A DNA stretch of 64,000 nucleotides, taken from Spirochaetia bacterium UBA5763. Lineage in GTDB: Bacteria > Spirochaetota > UBA4802 > UBA5550. Where the stretch lies: NCBI GenBank assembly GCA_002418835.1, contig DIEX01000015.1:141468-205467 (forward strand), read 5' to 3'. Shown one piece after another: positions 9,609 to 18,416 of the stretch (its first letter is position 1; each line of letters starts with the position of its first letter). The translations under genes and the position numbers were made by a program. A model generated the notes under the pieces. It made no database searches and was not told the origin of the DNA. It saw only the letters and a program-made list of their open reading frames with translations.

Positions 9609-9647
9609 TAAAAAAAGTGGAGGATGAGACTATATCGCATCCTCCAC
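9609..9647 (-). terminator. Rho-independent terminator of atoD-atoA-atoE
   Basis: A perfect 10-bp stem (GTGGAGGATG with CATCCTCCAC) around an 11-base loop. Read on the minus strand it is followed by seven T residues. It lies 25 bases past the atoE stop codon, so it ends the fatty-acid operon. Confidence 0.88.
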
Positions 9648-9671
9648 CGGTTGGCGTATATTATATTTAAA

Positions 9672-11021
9672 CTATAGGAACATCAATCCAAGCGATATAA
9701 TAGTACCTGATACAATAAGGTCTATTATACAGAATCCCATAATATCTCTCGCGCCAAGGCCGGCGATACCGAGAGCCGGAAGTGCCCAGAAAGGCTGAAT
9801 CATATTTGTCCATGCATCTCCCCATGCAATTGCCATTGCAGTTTTAGCTGCCGGTACTCCAAGTGCTGCTCCTGCCGGCATCATGATGGGAGCCTGAACA
9901 GCCCACTGTCCGCCGCCTGATGGAACAAAAAGATTTACAATACCTGCGCTCCAGAATGTAAATAGCGGGAATGTAATTTCGTTTGAGATATTAACAAAAA
10001 ATTGTGAGATGACACCTGCAAAGGATTGACCCTCGGGAGTGGCCCCCATCATCATCCCCATAATACCTGCGTAGAAGGGAAACTGTACCATGATTCCCGC
10101 TGTTCCTTTGACTGCATGATTCACTGCTACAATAAAACCTTTAGGTGTTTTATGCATTATTATTCCTGCGAAGAGGAACATGAAGTTTACAATATTAAGG
10201 TTAAGCGCGAATCCCTTTGTTGCGAAGTAGTGAACAATGTAAACAAATCCCATGAGCCCGATAATCATGGAGAGGAACATGCTGTTTTCCAGTTTGTCGG
10301 CAGGAGTCATATTTTCTCTGTTCAATAATACTGTTTCTTCTTCTTTAATAAGCTCAGGATCAACTGTTACAGTATTATCTGCATCAGGGTGCATTGCTTT
10401 ATTTATAAGGGGAAGAACGATAATGAGAGCAAGTGCTATAATCATGTTGAAGGGTGCGAAAATTGTCATTGATGTGGGGATTGGAGTTGTCACTACACCA
10501 TTTGTTATTTTCGCGAGATCCGGACCTGCTGTTGCTATCTGAAGCGGAATAGATCCCGAAAGACCTGCATGCCAGACCAGAAAGCCGGAATAAGCAGAGG
10601 CAATCAGGAGTCTGTAGTCAACATTTTTTACTCTTTTCGCGATTGCCATTGCATATAGGGCTCCAATAACAAGGCCGAAACCCCAGTTGATCCAACAGGC
10701 AATAATTGAAACAAATGTAACAGCAAGAATTGCCTGTGTAGGAGTTTTTGTCAGCTTAGCTATTGAATTAAGCCCGTTTTTAAATGCCGGGGCATTTGCG
10801 AGGGTATGACCAGTGAGTAGTACAAGACACATCTGCATCGAAAATGCCAGAAGATTCCAGAAACCGTTACTCCAGTGCACAACCATCTGCATAGGACCCT
10901 GACTTGTTGCAAGCATCCCGAAGATGAAAACAAAAAGTGTGAGAATTACTGCGAAAAGAAGAGGATCGGGCAGGTACCTCTGTACTAGAGCAACGCATGC
11001 GTTTGTAAATTTTTTAAACAT
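9672..11021 (-). CDS. atoE: Short-chain fatty acid transporter, AtoE family
   Basis: Membrane permease of 449 residues with about twelve hydrophobic segments, matching the AtoE short-chain fatty acid family (TIGR00366-like). Recognisable blocks include YLPDPLLFAVILTLFVF at the N-terminus, CWINWGFGLVIGALYA, LVWHAGLSGSIPLQIAT, and the late NLFVPSGGGQWAVQAPI, which is strongly conserved. It should import short-chain fatty acids such as acetoacetate or butyrate. It is last in a unit with the two CoA-transferase subunits and ends at a strong hairpin terminator. Import and activation by CoA transfer are thus coupled genetically. Confidence 0.93.
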   Translation of the reverse strand: MFKKFTNACVALVQRYLPDPLLFAVILTLFVFIFGMLATSQGPMQMVVHWSNGFWNLLAFSMQMCLVLLTGHTLANAPAFKNGLNSIAKLTKTPTQAILAVTFVSIIACWINWGFGLVIGALYAMAIAKRVKNVDYRLLIASAYSGFLVWHAGLSGSIPLQIATAGPDLAKITNGVVTTPIPTSMTIFAPFNMIIALALIIVLPLINKAMHPDADNTVTVDPELIKEEETVLLNRENMTPADKLENSMFLSMIIGLMGFVYIVHYFATKGFALNLNIVNFMFLFAGIIMHKTPKGFIVAVNHAVKGTAGIMVQFPFYAGIMGMMMGATPEGQSFAGVISQFFVNISNEITFPLFTFWSAGIVNLFVPSGGGQWAVQAPIMMPAGAALGVPAAKTAMAIAWGDAWTNMIQPFWALPALGIAGLGARDIMGFCIIDLIVSGTIISLGLMFL

Positions 11022-11100
11022 AACTTCCTCCGGAAATCATAATTTTATTATATACTGTACCGGATGCACAGTAAAATTATATAATCAAAACCGTCTGGTT

Positions 11101-11745
11101 TTAATGTACTGTTGGTGACTCAGGTATAATCAGTTCAGCCTCTGTGGCATTTATTACATCCTCAACTGTTACACCCGGTGCCAGTTCTTTAAGCACGACC
11201 CCTTTGTCTGAGACCTCCATTACAGCAAGTTCGGTTACAATAAGATTGACCTGCTTAACAGCGGTGAGAGGGAGTGTGCATTTTTTTAGTATTTTCTTTT
11301 CATCTTTTGCCATGTGCGTCATGGCTATTATGACTTTTTTTGCCCCAACAACAAGATCCATGGCTCCACCCATGCCTGGTACCATCTTGCCGGGCACCAT
11401 CCAGCTTGCAAGGTCACCATTCTGATCTACCTGAAGGGCCCCAAGAACTGTAACATCAACGTGTCCCCCTCTGATGATGGAGAAAGAGTCAGCACTGTCG
11501 AAAAATGCACCGCCCGTTTTAATCGTCGCGGGCTGAGCACCGGCGTTGGTAATGTATTTATCCTCTTTCCCGGGTTCCGGGGCAGGGCCGAGACCGACAA
11601 ATCCGTTTTCGGACTGGAATGTTACTTCTATCTCTTCAGGTATATAGTTTGCAACCAGGGTAGGGAGCCCTATCCCGAGATTTACTATATCTCCATCTTT
11701 AAGTTCTCTCGCAACTCTTCGTGCTATATATTCTTTTGGGTCCAT
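11101..11745 (-). CDS. atoA: 3-oxoacid/acetate CoA-transferase, beta subunit
   Basis: Beta subunit of a family I heteromeric CoA-transferase, 214 residues. The catalytic glutamate lies in the SENG motif (FQSENGFVGLGP, near residue 46), which forms the enzyme-CoA thioester. GGHVDVTVLGALQVD and the glycine-rich PGMGGAMDLV block are typical. It moves CoA between acyl-CoA and an acetoacetate-type acid. The start overlaps the stop of the alpha subunit gene (TAATG), so translation is coupled and 1:1 subunit synthesis is expected. The symbol follows the neighbouring atoE; ctfB is an equivalent name, and the exact substrate is not fixed by sequence. Confidence 0.94.
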   Translation of the reverse strand: MDPKEYIARRVARELKDGDIVNLGIGLPTLVANYIPEEIEVTFQSENGFVGLGPAPEPGKEDKYITNAGAQPATIKTGGAFFDSADSFSIIRGGHVDVTVLGALQVDQNGDLASWMVPGKMVPGMGGAMDLVVGAKKVIIAMTHMAKDEKKILKKCTLPLTAVKQVNLIVTELAVMEVSDKGVVLKELAPGVTVEDVINATEAELIIPESPTVH

Positions 11746-12401
11746 TATTTTTCTCCTTCAACTATGTAATCTATAAATATATGAGGAGTTCCAACATGAT
11801 CAGGATTGATCTCACCTACCTCCACAATCTCTCCTACTTCGACAATTACACAATCAGCGGCAGTTGCCATCAATGGGTTGAAATTCCTTGCCGAAGCATA
11901 ATATTCAACATTACCTTTTTTATCTGCTCTTGCTCCGTATATAAGGGCAATGTCTGCCCTGAGCGGCAGCTCGAGAAGAAACTCTTTTCCGTTTACTTCG
12001 ATTTTCTGTTTACCCTCTTCGGCAATTGTTCCAATGCCCACAGGGGTAAGAAATCCGCCGGTGCCATTACCACCGGCCCTTACCTGTTCAGCAAGAGTCC
12101 CCTGTGGGACCAGAATGACTTCGGTTTCACCGCTGGTTAACTGGTTTCCGGTTTCTTTATTTGTGCCGATATGTGATGCTATTATTTTTTTTGCCTGTTT
12201 ATTGACAATAAGCCTTCCCAAACCTTTGTCAGGGAAAGATGTATCGTTAGCGATAATGGTAAGGTCCCTGATGTTTTTTCTGACAAGTTCATCAATTATC
12301 CTGTTTGGATTACCGACTCCAAGAAAACCGCCGATCATGACGGTCATGCCGTCTTTTACATAATCCGTGATTGATTCAACAGATATGATCTTATTCTTCA
12401 T
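11745..12401 (-). CDS. atoD: 3-oxoacid/acetate CoA-transferase, alpha subunit
   Basis: Alpha subunit partner of the downstream gene. I place the start at MKNKIISVESI (12401) because GGAGG lies just before it. An in-frame ATG 24 bases further upstream has no such site. The family features are present: GMTVMIGGFLGVGNP at the N-terminus (CoA-binding glycine loop), then GIGTIAEEGKQ and ALIYGARADKKGNVEYYASARNFNPLMA. Together the two subunits activate short-chain acids brought in by AtoE. The local repeat VGEIVEVGEINPDHVGTP near the C-terminus contains a short duplication of VGEI. First gene of the operon. Confidence 0.94.
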   Translation of the reverse strand: MKNKIISVESITDYVKDGMTVMIGGFLGVGNPNRIIDELVRKNIRDLTIIANDTSFPDKGLGRLIVNKQAKKIIASHIGTNKETGNQLTSGETEVILVPQGTLAEQVRAGGNGTGGFLTPVGIGTIAEEGKQKIEVNGKEFLLELPLRADIALIYGARADKKGNVEYYASARNFNPLMATAADCVIVEVGEIVEVGEINPDHVGTPHIFIDYIVEGEK

Positions 12402-12624
12402 CTCTGCCTCCTGCGTGAAATACAATTCTTTATAAAAGCTTCAACTCAAGTATTCCCTGATGTCGCGACAGATCATGGAAATACATCAACTTATTGAGTT
12501 AGTTGTAATATGAATCCGGATTTAGTTCTATGATTGGTTGAAGTAATTGGTGATGGTCGATAAAGCTATTTGGAGATGATTATTAAAAAGATTATTAACG
12601 GTATAGTTTTGTTATATGCAATTA

Positions 12625-13314
12625 TTAATTATTTTTCATACCCTGAACCCATTGGATTGCGAGAGCTGTCATTTCAGATGATGTTTCAAGGTTAAGTTTC
12701 TCTTTTATTTTTTCCCTGTATGTTCCCACAGTATTAACATTGAGATTAAGTTTTTCTGATATCTGTTTTCTTTTAAACCCTTTTCCGATCAATGTAAATA
12801 TTTCCAGTTCCCTGTCTGTCAAAAAAGTGGATGGATCCTGAATATCAGAATCTTCTGATTTTTTAGTTTTTTTCTTTGTAAACACACTGGCAAGCATTTT
12901 GTTGTTCATTTTTTCGCTGAGGTAGATATTGCCGCTCATAACCTGTCTTATCGCATGACCCACATTATCGGCCATCTCCTGCTTCATTATATATCCCAGA
13001 GCCCCGGCTTTTATCGCTCTCTCTGCATATAAGGTTTCCTCGTGCATGGATATAACAAGTATGGGGAGTTTTCTGTAATGCTCACTGATATATTTTATGA
13101 GTTCAAGCCCGCTGGTATCTTTGAGGGTAATATCAACTATGATCATGTCGGGTTTATTCTTTTTTATCTCCTGAACTGCGCTGAATACATCTTCGGATTC
13201 TCCGCAGACATACATATCCTCTTCATCATTTATTAGATGAATCAGACCCTTCCTGAATATTGGATGGTCATCAACAAGCAGTATCTTTGTTTTTTTTCTA
13301 TGATCATTTTTCAT
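12625..13314 (-). CDS. NarL/LuxR-type response regulator
   Basis: Two-domain regulator of 229 residues. The receiver domain has the acidic pocket Asp15-Asp16 (LLVDDHPIF), the phospho-acceptor Asp61 (IIVDITLKD), Ser90 and Lys112 (GYIMKQE). The C-terminal LuxR helix-turn-helix starts at FLTDRELEIFTLIGKGF and includes the recognition segment NLNVNTVGTYREKIKEKL. The receiver-to-HTH linker is unusually Lys-rich (KKKTKKSEDSDIQDP). The partner kinase is six bases upstream, so the two are co-transcribed. Target genes cannot be read from sequence; the adjacent atoDAE operon is the closest candidate. Confidence 0.95.
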   Translation of the reverse strand: MKNDHRKKTKILLVDDHPIFRKGLIHLINDEEDMYVCGESEDVFSAVQEIKKNKPDMIIVDITLKDTSGLELIKYISEHYRKLPILVISMHEETLYAERAIKAGALGYIMKQEMADNVGHAIRQVMSGNIYLSEKMNNKMLASVFTKKKTKKSEDSDIQDPSTFLTDRELEIFTLIGKGFKRKQISEKLNLNVNTVGTYREKIKEKLNLETSSEMTALAIQWVQGMKNN

Positions 13315-13320
13315 TGTTTA

Positions 13321-15090
13321 TTACTCGTAAATGCTGTTTTTTTTCCAGTCCCATTCGGTTTTTCTGTTATTAGTCTTAGGTATTGTCAATGTTATTTCAG
13401 TACCTTTTCCCGATTCGCTTGAAACAGAAAGCGTTCCTCCGATTGCCCTTGCCCTGTATTTCATCAGGTCAAGACCGATGCCTGTGTTGGGTTTCTGGTT
13501 TAAACAGAAACCGGTTCCGTCATCTGAAATACTCAGGAAAATGTTTTCATCATCAGTCTTGTAAACCACTTCAATGAGACGGGCTTTCCCGTGCTTTATA
13601 GCATTATTAACAGCTTCCTGAACTATATGATACATATTAATTGCCATGTTGCTGTTATAGATGACTATATCAGCTCTGTCAAGAAACCTGTATTTGATAT
13701 TAAACATCCGGGATGTTTTGGTGAGCATATCTTTAATGGCAGAACGGAGACCGTTCTCATCAAAATTGACAGGGCATAAGCCGCGTGCAGTACGTCTTGC
13801 ATTATTAGTGGCCTCCCGGATATACTGGTGCATTTCAGTAACAAGGGGGAGGTATATATTTTTTTCTTTTTTTAATTTCTTCTCAAGAAGGGAGCACATG
13901 GCGTCTATTCCAACAAGGAACTGTCCGAGATCATCATGAAGGTACTGGCCAACACGGTATCTTTCTCTTTCGGTGATACTGAGCATCTCTTTTTCAAACT
14001 TTATTTTTTCCGTGATATCGTATCCAACCCATACCATGCATTTAGTGCCCTGGAGTTCTATAATTTCTGCCGAAACTGAGAAATTTCTTATACCGTTAGT
14101 TTTTGAATTCAGTAGAATCTCATAATCTCTCAGTTTTCCGTCCTTTTTAAGTTTTGTAATCATTTTTTTTCTGTCATCCCATTTCAGGAAAAGGCCGACC
14201 TCCCACACGTAGTGACCGATAAGTTCCGAAGCTTTATAACCTACAAGTCTGGAGAAGCTTTCATTTACGTCTATATACTGTCCTTCTTCCAGTGTAGATA
14301 CAGTGCTCGGAGCCGGGCTTGCATGAAAGGCTTTCGAGAATTTTTCGTCAGATATATGGAGATTTTTTTCGCGCACTTTAAGTTCGGTGATATCTGTAAG
14401 AATAAATATTGCACCTGGTATATCCCCTTTATCATCAACAAGGATATGCGGGGTTGTCATGAAGTGTTTTTCTTTTTTCCCGGAGTAGAAACAGAGTTCG
14501 ATGAGTTTTATCTGAGGGTCTTTTTTTGCGCCAAGCTTTTCGAGCCACTCTGAGTCTTCCCTGTTCACAGTGAAATCACTGATATTCCTGCCTGTAATAG
14601 CATTCTGCTTCAGCCCTGCAGACTCAATGAAATAACTGTTGATGTATCTGATGATACCTTTACGGTCAAAGAATCCGATGCAGATATTTATATTTTCAAA
14701 CAGGGAATTAAGAAACATTTCACCGTTTCTTAGTAGATTTTTAAGGTTAAACTGGCTTGAGATATCTGAGAGTGCAACGAAATAGTGTTTGGAGATTCGA
14801 TCATGAATCAATATTGCTGATAATGCCCTGTTCCCGAATTTTACATCAGTAATTTTAAACCACAATCTTCCAAACGGGATTTCCGGTTTTGATTTTTGCA
14901 GTGATTCCTTTAATGTTTTATCCGGCTTTAGTATCTTCCATAGATTTTTACCCTTCAATTCATTTTCAGACAATCCGCAGAATTCTGTGAAAGAGAAATT
15001 AATTTCTATAACTCTAAAATTTTTATTAACCCTGCACGCCGGGTATCCTGTTCCCAGAAGATAGTTAAAATCCAGACCATCAGAAATCAT
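13321..15090 (-). CDS. PAS-domain sensor histidine kinase, NarX/HisKA_3 class
   Basis: Soluble-looking sensor kinase of 589 residues with no transmembrane segment, so it probably senses a cytoplasmic signal. Three PAS-like modules are visible (about 10-110, 125-240 with IRYINSYFIESAGLKQNAITGRNI, and 250-370 with YIDVNESFSRLVGYKASELIG). The HisKA_3 dimerisation domain follows, with the phospho-acceptor His in YLHDDLGQFL (near residue 388). The HATPase has the N-box IVQEAVNNAIKHGKA and G-boxes SDDGTGF and NTGIGLDLMKYRARAIGG. It is paired with the downstream NarL-type regulator. The ligand or cofactor of the PAS domains is unknown. Confidence 0.94.
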   Translation of the reverse strand: MISDGLDFNYLLGTGYPACRVNKNFRVIEINFSFTEFCGLSENELKGKNLWKILKPDKTLKESLQKSKPEIPFGRLWFKITDVKFGNRALSAILIHDRISKHYFVALSDISSQFNLKNLLRNGEMFLNSLFENINICIGFFDRKGIIRYINSYFIESAGLKQNAITGRNISDFTVNREDSEWLEKLGAKKDPQIKLIELCFYSGKKEKHFMTTPHILVDDKGDIPGAIFILTDITELKVREKNLHISDEKFSKAFHASPAPSTVSTLEEGQYIDVNESFSRLVGYKASELIGHYVWEVGLFLKWDDRKKMITKLKKDGKLRDYEILLNSKTNGIRNFSVSAEIIELQGTKCMVWVGYDITEKIKFEKEMLSITERERYRVGQYLHDDLGQFLVGIDAMCSLLEKKLKKEKNIYLPLVTEMHQYIREATNNARRTARGLCPVNFDENGLRSAIKDMLTKTSRMFNIKYRFLDRADIVIYNSNMAINMYHIVQEAVNNAIKHGKARLIEVVYKTDDENIFLSISDDGTGFCLNQKPNTGIGLDLMKYRARAIGGTLSVSSESGKGTEITLTIPKTNNRKTEWDWKKNSIYE

Positions 15091-15206
15091 AATTAATCCT
15101 TATATAAAAAAAAGCCTTAGTTCTTTAAGGGGCATATCCTGCGAATGAATATATATTTCAAGAAAAAAAGTTACTTGTATAATCATAAATATTCACCGAG
15201 GATTTT

Positions 15207-15743
15207 CTAAATATCCATAGAAAATTTATCTCCTCCTCCGTCACTGCTCTCAGAAACAATTTTCAGATCACCACCGCATGAGGGGCATCGTTCTATATTC
15301 TCCTTCACAGGGTAATCGCTGCCGCAGTAGGGGCATTTTTTGAATTTCAGTTTAAACTGAAGTTCCGGGAATGTATAGATTTTTCTCCCCTCCCTGTCAA
15401 CGGCAATTGCCCGTCCTTTCCGTACCATCGCGGCAAGTGCAAACTCAACCGAGTCTCCGCCGCCGGTTTCAGCAGCAAGGACCTCCGCAGCTATCACACC
15501 ATTATGTTTGGCTGCTGCTCCAAGTATTCTGTCATGCACTGAACCGGGCCTCTCCCTCATCCCTTTTCTGAACAGGAATATTCCTGATGCCAGCAAAGCA
15601 GCGCCAATGGCAGAAAGCATAATACCAGTGATAAGCCTTGACCCGCTTCCGGATGAAACAATCAGAAACATCAATCCTAAGAATGCGCCCCCTGATCCTG
15701 CAATTAAAAACAATGCACCTGCTATTATCTGTATCATCACCAC
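15207..15743 (-). CDS. Membrane protein with C-terminal zinc ribbon
   Basis: Protein of 178 residues with two adjacent N-terminal transmembrane helices (about 5-28 and 33-57). A cytoplasmic region containing a winged-helix-like stretch (RILGAAAKHNGVIAAEVLAAETG) follows, then a zinc ribbon at the C-terminus with two CxxC knuckles (KCPYCGSDY and RCPSCGGDL). It is the last gene of the four-gene run with the radical SAM enzyme and CHSAC membrane protein, and its start overlaps the previous gene by seven bases. Zinc ribbons of this kind mediate assembly or protein contact; a role as a scaffold for the repeat-tail system is inference. No family name known to me. Confidence 0.75.
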   Translation of the reverse strand: MVMIQIIAGALFLIAGSGGAFLGLMFLIVSSGSGSRLITGIMLSAIGAALLASGIFLFRKGMRERPGSVHDRILGAAAKHNGVIAAEVLAAETGGGDSVEFALAAMVRKGRAIAVDREGRKIYTFPELQFKLKFKKCPYCGSDYPVKENIERCPSCGGDLKIVSESSDGGGDKFSMDI

Positions 15744-17002
15744 TGCGCCTTTGTTGTTTTATTCAGTTCATCACCCATCAGTGTAAAGAACTTTTCAATG
15801 TTATCTTTAGTCAGAGTCTTTTCTGTGTCAGTCTTAATCTTTTTCGAGAAATCCAGAGGATGGAGGTTGAAGAACTTCACATCAATCCCTTTCTCGATCT
15901 CAGATATTTTTTCTGACATCTCTGCTGTAAACTCCGGTACATCGATTTTCAGTTTAGGGAGCTGGGAGTAGGTGTCTTCTGTACTCTTGACTTTTTTTAT
16001 GCTTTCAGTAAAGGTTTTCACTCCAGCCCTTACTCCCCGCATAAGAGCAATGTTCGATACTGCTTCTTTTACCCCTTCAGTGAGAGCTGTGTATATTCTG
16101 TTAAGTTCACCTGTTTCAACTAAACTACCTTCAATATCACCACGGTTTTCAGCAAAGGGCTCACCGCAGAAATCACAGAAGAAAAGATTTGCGCTGTTGG
16201 CAGAACTGCACTTTCTGCATTTTTCAGGAGCCCTTGCTCCGGATCGTGCTGAGAGGAATTTTTCGCTCCCCTGAAGTTCCGCCAGAGCTTCGCTGAATGC
16301 ACCTTTTCTGATTAAATCATCTCTGTTCTCTTCAAGAGTTTTTACCTTTTCAGTTGTAATGGAATATTCTGTCTGAAGATAGTTCCAGTTTTCCTGTATC
16401 TTTAAATCCTGCTCGCCGATAGTTTTTTCAGCTTCAACCCATTTGTTCCTGATGTTTTCCACCTGGGCTACAAGTTCATCCCGTTTTTTTAGTATCTCAT
16501 CTTTCTCTTCCTGAATTTTTCTCATTTTGAAAAAGTTTGTGATAAATCCGAACCCGGTATTCAGTTCATCAATTGTTTTATTGTAGGCCGATGTCTGAGC
16601 TTCAAGGTCCTCCACCTTTTTTTTCAGCGCCTCCTCTTTTGCGTCAAGAGTGGTATTCGATTTTTTAAGCTTTTCAGAGAAGGCTATACGATCATTGTTT
16701 ATCTGATCTATGCTGCTTTTAAGGTCATCCCGTTTTTTTATTATGGCGGAGAGGTCCTCGCTGAAAATTTTCTCCTGCGTTTTAAGATTTCTGCTGTAAA
16801 GTTCCCTTATCTCCGCAGGAAAAGATTCAGGCCTGGTGAAAAACTCTTTCTGGAGAAATTGAATTTCAGAGTTCCGCACTGCAATAACATTGTTGTAGTT
16901 CCTGTTGAAGTGCTCCTGTAGCTTCTCAAGCTTTTCCGTAATTGAACCTATGCAGCCCTCAGTCTTTTCGAGAAAATTGATCATATCTTTCAGTGATCCC
17001 AT
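15737..17002 (-). CDS. Coiled-coil protein with zinc ribbon
   Basis: Protein of 421 residues I cannot assign to a named family. Residues about 5-240 are almost pure heptad coiled coil (KKRDDLKSSIDQIN, DEILKKRDELVAQVENI and others). A zinc-ribbon follows at about 262-280 (KCRKCSSANSANLFFCDFCG, two CxxC pairs). A helical C-terminal third ends in KAQW. There is no signal peptide or membrane segment. It sits two bases after the radical SAM gene and overlaps the downstream zinc-ribbon membrane protein, so it belongs to the same transcript. Both downstream partners carry zinc ribbons, suggesting a shared complex. Confidence 0.8.
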   Translation of the reverse strand: MGSLKDMINFLEKTEGCIGSITEKLEKLQEHFNRNYNNVIAVRNSEIQFLQKEFFTRPESFPAEIRELYSRNLKTQEKIFSEDLSAIIKKRDDLKSSIDQINNDRIAFSEKLKKSNTTLDAKEEALKKKVEDLEAQTSAYNKTIDELNTGFGFITNFFKMRKIQEEKDEILKKRDELVAQVENIRNKWVEAEKTIGEQDLKIQENWNYLQTEYSITTEKVKTLEENRDDLIRKGAFSEALAELQGSEKFLSARSGARAPEKCRKCSSANSANLFFCDFCGEPFAENRGDIEGSLVETGELNRIYTALTEGVKEAVSNIALMRGVRAGVKTFTESIKKVKSTEDTYSQLPKLKIDVPEFTAEMSEKISEIEKGIDVKFFNLHPLDFSKKIKTDTEKTLTKDNIEKFFTLMGDELNKTTKAQW

Positions 17003-17004
17003 AT

Positions 17005-18408
17005 CTACCCCCTTATGCCGTCAACTCCGCGCGTCCGGAGCCTTATCCTGTTTTCCATTGTCCAGATAAAGTTTCTGAAGGCCGGTTTTATATTCCTTAC
17101 ATTTTCTATTTCACTGAAACTCCCGGCATTCTCCCAGTATAAAGGGCAGGCGCCTGCACAGAGTTTCATTATATCACAACTTTTACATACTGGGGGGATG
17201 TACCGTTTCTCCCTGAAGTAAAGGGCCTGGTCGCTGTTCCATACATGGGTGAATGAATGTTTAAGCAGGTTGCCGATACCTTTATTGTAGCTCGAACAGG
17301 GGATCACCTCTCCTGCCGGATTTACAGAGAGGAGTCCCGACACGCATGCGCATGACTTTGACCCCAGGTTGTGATCAACAGGATTGAATATGCAGTATGG
17401 AGTGGGGGAGTACCAGACGAATTTGATACCGATATCATCGCAGTATCTTATAACAGGCCTTATAATATCACCTATGGTTGAGTAGCCTATATTGATGTTG
17501 TCATTATCTTTTGCTATGCCTGTGGGGATGATCATGTTCATTGAGAGATATGGGGCGTTGTATTCATCCTTCACGAATTTTACAAGGGGCTTTAGATGTT
17601 CCCTGTTACCTGTGCAGATTGTTGTGTTGGTGTGAGTGTGGATTCCGCTTTTTTTGAGATTGTGGATACCTTTAACAACATGTTCATGTGCATTGCTGTT
17701 CCCTGTAATCCTGTTGTGAATCTCCGGGTCATCTGATTCAAGGCTTACCTGCGCGGAATCAAGACCTGAATCAGCAAGAGCTTTAACAAAGTCCATGTCA
17801 GAGCTTTTAATACCGTTTGTAATGAGGTTTGTTCTCATCCCTTTATCTGCGGCATATTTAATCAGTAAAGGGAGATCCTCACGCAGTGTGGGCTCTCCAC
17901 CCGTGAATGAGATTGTGGGGACCTTTGCCTCATCACAGATCCTGTCTATCACAGTATAGACTTCAGATGTACTCATCTCCCTCATCTCTTTCCCCCTGTA
18001 GGGGCTTGATGCGTAGCAGAATTCGCAGCGGTTCTGGCACCTGTATGTAAGGGCAATTTCGGAGAGTATGGGAAATTTTATCAATGCAGGATCATAATCG
18101 ATGATGGTTGTGATTGATGCTGACCTGTAATCCTCTTTCATCAGGGCGTTCACAGAGTTGATTGTTTCAGAGAGGTCCCGGAGCACAAGGTTTCTTTCCA
18201 CTCCATATTTTTTCGAGACAGAGGATGTTACGGATTCTGCATCCATCCCTGCGGCATATAACGAGTGGAGCATGTCAAAAGCTGTATCATTGACGTGCTG
18301 TATTCTGTTGGGCCGAATTATAAGGAGGAGATCCTCCTTCCTGAGATAGAGAACATCCCGTGTGGCGTTAACAAAACTGTCTATGCTGCTGAATATATTC
18401 TGTTCCAT
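17005..18408 (-). CDS. Radical SAM/SPASM peptide-modifying enzyme with PqqD-like leader domain
   Basis: Enzyme of 467 residues. Residues about 22-92 resemble a PqqD/RRE peptide-binding domain (RIQHVNDTAFDMLHSLY, then a winged-helix pattern). The radical SAM core carries CxxxCxxC at Cys124, Cys128 and Cys131 (YRCQNRCEFCYAS) and GGEP at about 170. A C-terminal SPASM region has Cys353, 355, 371, 408, 411, 417 and 421 to hold auxiliary Fe-S clusters. This plan is that of RiPP and peptide maturases that act on side chains. The gene is eight bases after one whose product ends in Cys-His-Ser-Ala repeats, the obvious candidate substrate. The product of the reaction is unknown. Confidence 0.93.
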   Translation of the reverse strand: MEQNIFSSIDSFVNATRDVLYLRKEDLLLIIRPNRIQHVNDTAFDMLHSLYAAGMDAESVTSSVSKKYGVERNLVLRDLSETINSVNALMKEDYRSASITTIIDYDPALIKFPILSEIALTYRCQNRCEFCYASSPYRGKEMREMSTSEVYTVIDRICDEAKVPTISFTGGEPTLREDLPLLIKYAADKGMRTNLITNGIKSSDMDFVKALADSGLDSAQVSLESDDPEIHNRITGNSNAHEHVVKGIHNLKKSGIHTHTNTTICTGNREHLKPLVKFVKDEYNAPYLSMNMIIPTGIAKDNDNINIGYSTIGDIIRPVIRYCDDIGIKFVWYSPTPYCIFNPVDHNLGSKSCACVSGLLSVNPAGEVIPCSSYNKGIGNLLKHSFTHVWNSDQALYFREKRYIPPVCKSCDIMKLCAGACPLYWENAGSFSEIENVRNIKPAFRNFIWTMENRIRLRTRGVDGIRG

Positions 18409-18416
18409 AATTTCCC

